DNA from: Verrucomicrobiota bacterium
GTDB taxonomy: Bacteria > Verrucomicrobiota > Verrucomicrobiia > Chthoniobacterales > UBA10450
NCBI GenBank assembly: GCA_003218615.1
Contig: QHOD01000014.1
Location: forward strand, 1-14,419
DNA length: 14,419 bases
Direction: 5' to 3'
Below, one piece after another: positions 13,167-14,419 of the stretch (position 1 is the stretch's first letter; each line of letters starts with the position of its first letter). Below the pieces are notes generated by a model that was given only the letters and a program-made list of their open reading frames with translations, ran no database searches and was not told the origin of the DNA. The translations under genes were made by a program, and so were the position numbers.

Positions 13167-14144
13167 ATGCCAGAACCGATCCGGGGCGTCTTGGCCCCCG
13201 TTGTCACCCCATTTAGAGCCGATCTTTCGCCTGACCGGCAACGATTCATCAGGCATTGCCAATGGTTACTTTCCCACAACTGCGGGCTGGCCGTGTTCGG
13301 CACCAACAGCGAGGCGAACTCGATGTCAGCCGAAGAACGAATGGCGTTGCTCGATGCCCTGGTCGCGGCCGGCATCGACCCGTCCCGCATGATGCCCGGC
13401 ACCGGTTGCTGCTCGATCACCGAGACAGTCGAGCTCACGGCGCATGCGGTAAAACACGGTTGCGCCGGTGTGCTGATGCTGCCGCCGTTTTATTATAAGA
13501 ACGTTAGCGAAGAAGGTCTCTACCGTTACTTCAGCGAAGTGGTGCAACGCGTCGGCGACACGCGTCTGAAAATTTACCTCTACCATATTCCACCGGTGGC
13601 GATCGTCGGTATCACACCCAAAATGGTCGAGCGCCTCCTGACGGCTTATCCAACCGCGATCGCCGGGATGAAAGACAGCTCGGGCGATTGGAACAACACC
13701 AAAACTTTTCTCGACGCGTTTGTGGTACGAACCGCCCGTGCGGCTCACACTGCCCGTGCGGCTCGCACTTTCGACGTATTTGTGGGCAGCGAATCGTTTC
13801 TGCTCGCCAATATGCGCAATGGCGGCGCAGGCACCATTTCCGCGACAGCCAACGTAAACCCGGCCGCGATTCACAAGCTGTATAAAGAGTGGAACACCGC
13901 GGATGACACGGATCAACAACAATCGAAATTAAACGTCGTGCGTGAGGTGTTCGGTAACAGGAGATTTCCGTCCATGATCGCAGCGTTGAAGCAAGCGATC
14001 GCGATTTACGCGAACGACCCGGAGTGGACGAGGGTGCGGCCGCCGCTGGTCGAGCTCACCGCTGGCGAGGCAAAGTTGCTCGCCGCCGACTTGAAAGCGA
14101 TCGACTTCGCGATGCCCGGCATCGATTGTAGCCGCGGGCGTTGA
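13167..14144 (+). CDS. DHDPS/N-acetylneuraminate lyase-family Schiff-base aldolase
   Basis: A 325-residue class I aldolase of the DapA superfamily, a TIM barrel in which pyruvate or a 2-oxoacid forms a Schiff base with Lys169 (AGMKDSSGD). Tyr139 of IYLYHIPP is the proton-relay Tyr. The usual GTTGE loop is GTNSEANS (residues 45-52), so the first Thr remains and the second is Asn. The Arg that binds aspartate semialdehyde in true DapA is absent after IPPVAIVG. It is therefore probably not the lysine-pathway enzyme but a relative of unknown substrate. Residues 189-200 are a twofold TARAAH/R insertion coded by an 18-bp tandem repeat. ATG 13167 is chosen for the family-like PEPIRGVLAP start, with GAGAA nearby; upstream ATGs at 13149 and 13113 are in frame. 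A broken paralogue lies just upstream. Confidence 0.88.
   Translation: MPEPIRGVLAPVVTPFRADLSPDRQRFIRHCQWLLSHNCGLAVFGTNSEANSMSAEERMALLDALVAAGIDPSRMMPGTGCCSITETVELTAHAVKHGCAGVLMLPPFYYKNVSEEGLYRYFSEVVQRVGDTRLKIYLYHIPPVAIVGITPKMVERLLTAYPTAIAGMKDSSGDWNNTKTFLDAFVVRTARAAHTARAARTFDVFVGSESFLLANMRNGGAGTISATANVNPAAIHKLYKEWNTADDTDQQQSKLNVVREVFGNRRFPSMIAALKQAIAIYANDPEWTRVRPPLVELTAGEAKLLAADLKAIDFAMPGIDCSRGR
13731..13766 (+). repeat. In-frame 18-bp tandem repeat inside the aldolase gene
   Basis: Two units of ACYGCCCGTGCGGCTCRC in direct succession, differing at two bases, encode TARAAH and TARAAR. They lie between helix LDAF and strand FDVFVGSE, where relatives have a short loop. Confidence 0.85.
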
Positions 14145-14192
14145 CCGCGGCCTTACATTAAGCCGCTGGCACATCCATCGTAAGCCGCTCTT

Positions 14193-14230
14193 GGCCCGCC
14201 GTAGCAACGTTTGTGCGGCGAAGGAGGCTA
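14193..14230. repeat. GCCGTAGC dispersed repeat, copy E
   Basis: GGCCCGCCGTAGCAACGTTT then GTGCGGCGAAGGAGGCTACG. It has the family outline CCGCCGTAGC...GGCGAAGG and lies in the gap between two converging genes, 15 bases past the stop of the minus-strand gene. Confidence 0.65.
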
Positions 14231-14245
14231 CGATGCACGAACGGT

Positions 14246-14419
14246 TCACTGCTGCGGATGCGTCTTCTTGAACCCGGCGGTGTAACCTTTTTCGAAAGCC
14301 TGCTTAAAAGCCTCCAGCCCCTGTGCTCGCGTAGGATTTTGGAGCTGTTCACGCGGGCCCTGCTGCCCGAAATACTTTTGGGCCGTCATGTTCAACTCCG
14401 CTTCCGTCGGCAAGGTTGC
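14246..14419 (-). CDS. C-terminal part of an unidentified protein, cut by the window edge
   Basis: The minus strand is open from the window edge (first full codon GCA at 14419) to TGA 14248-14246, giving 57 residues that include MTAQKYFGQQGPREQLQNPT and LEAFKQAFEKGYTAGFKKTH followed by PQQ. The mix of Gln, Lys, Gly and aromatic residues is protein-like, and the competing minus-strand frame 14158-14352 is Arg/Ser-rich. No family is recognised. The start lies beyond the window. It converges with the aldolase gene across repeat copy E. Confidence 0.6.
   Translation of the reverse strand, partial: ATLPTEAELNMTAQKYFGQQGPREQLQNPTRAQGLEAFKQAFEKGYTAGFKKTHPQQ

Noticed and set aside
13326..13922. Minus-strand frame of 198 codons inside the aldolase gene
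   Set aside because: Antisense shadow of a gene with a clear catalytic Lys and Tyr on the plus strand.

Overview
The window looks like chromosomal DNA of a free-living, moderately GC-rich bacterium. The gene families (PocR-type AraC regulator, Asp-box beta-propeller protein, Cys-poor FmdB-like protein, DHDPS-family lyase) and the many dispersed imperfect palindromes built around GCCGTAGC recall soil Verrucomicrobiota of the Chthoniobacterales type. That placement is from memory of such genomes and was not tested. No rRNA, tRNA, CRISPR array, transposase or phage gene was recognised. Genes are short transcription units on both strands with decayed intergenic DNA between them.

Layout. 1-1608 (+): a small CPRC-motif protein, a 460-base gap, then a PocR/AraC regulator. 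1717-3840 (-): a two-CBS protein and an Hsp20 chaperone form a probable stress unit. Behind the hsp20 start lies a repeat of about 140 bp, copied 689 bases away in front of a doubtful 61-aa ORF; an FmdB-like protein without cysteines follows. 3841-4405: a 39-aa very basic protein and a compound repeat with a 28-bp near-palindrome. 4406-6023: a two-module membrane gene broken by a TAG and a one-base deletion, an intact GNAT acetyltransferase, a 66-aa conserved-looking protein and a second frame-broken gene. 6084-6872 (-): a class I SAM methyltransferase. 7035-7804 (+): a membrane-anchored MsrB-fold protein with no cysteine at all, then an orphan Tyr/Gly/His-rich gene tail. 7871-8026 (+): an exported Cys-rich 51-aa peptide. 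8043-8252: second copy of the compound repeat. 8274-12095 (-): trpF behind a large exported Asp-box protein. 12240-14144 (+): a HAD phosphatase, the beheaded start of a DHDPS paralogue, and a complete DHDPS-family lyase with a tandem in-frame insertion. The right edge holds the 3' end of an unidentified gene on the minus strand.

Two themes link the window. First, there is much erosion: three gene remnants in which protein-like sequence continues across frames or paralogue-like substitution patterns persist, plus one doubtful relic. Second, a dispersed repeat family sits at gene ends and in two cases supplies the stop codon. No defence or biosynthetic system was found. The most unusual items are the Cys-free MsrB-like protein, the paired compound repeat with its GTGTATATACAC core, and the membrane pseudogene whose stop codon falls on a tryptophan preserved in its own second repeat.
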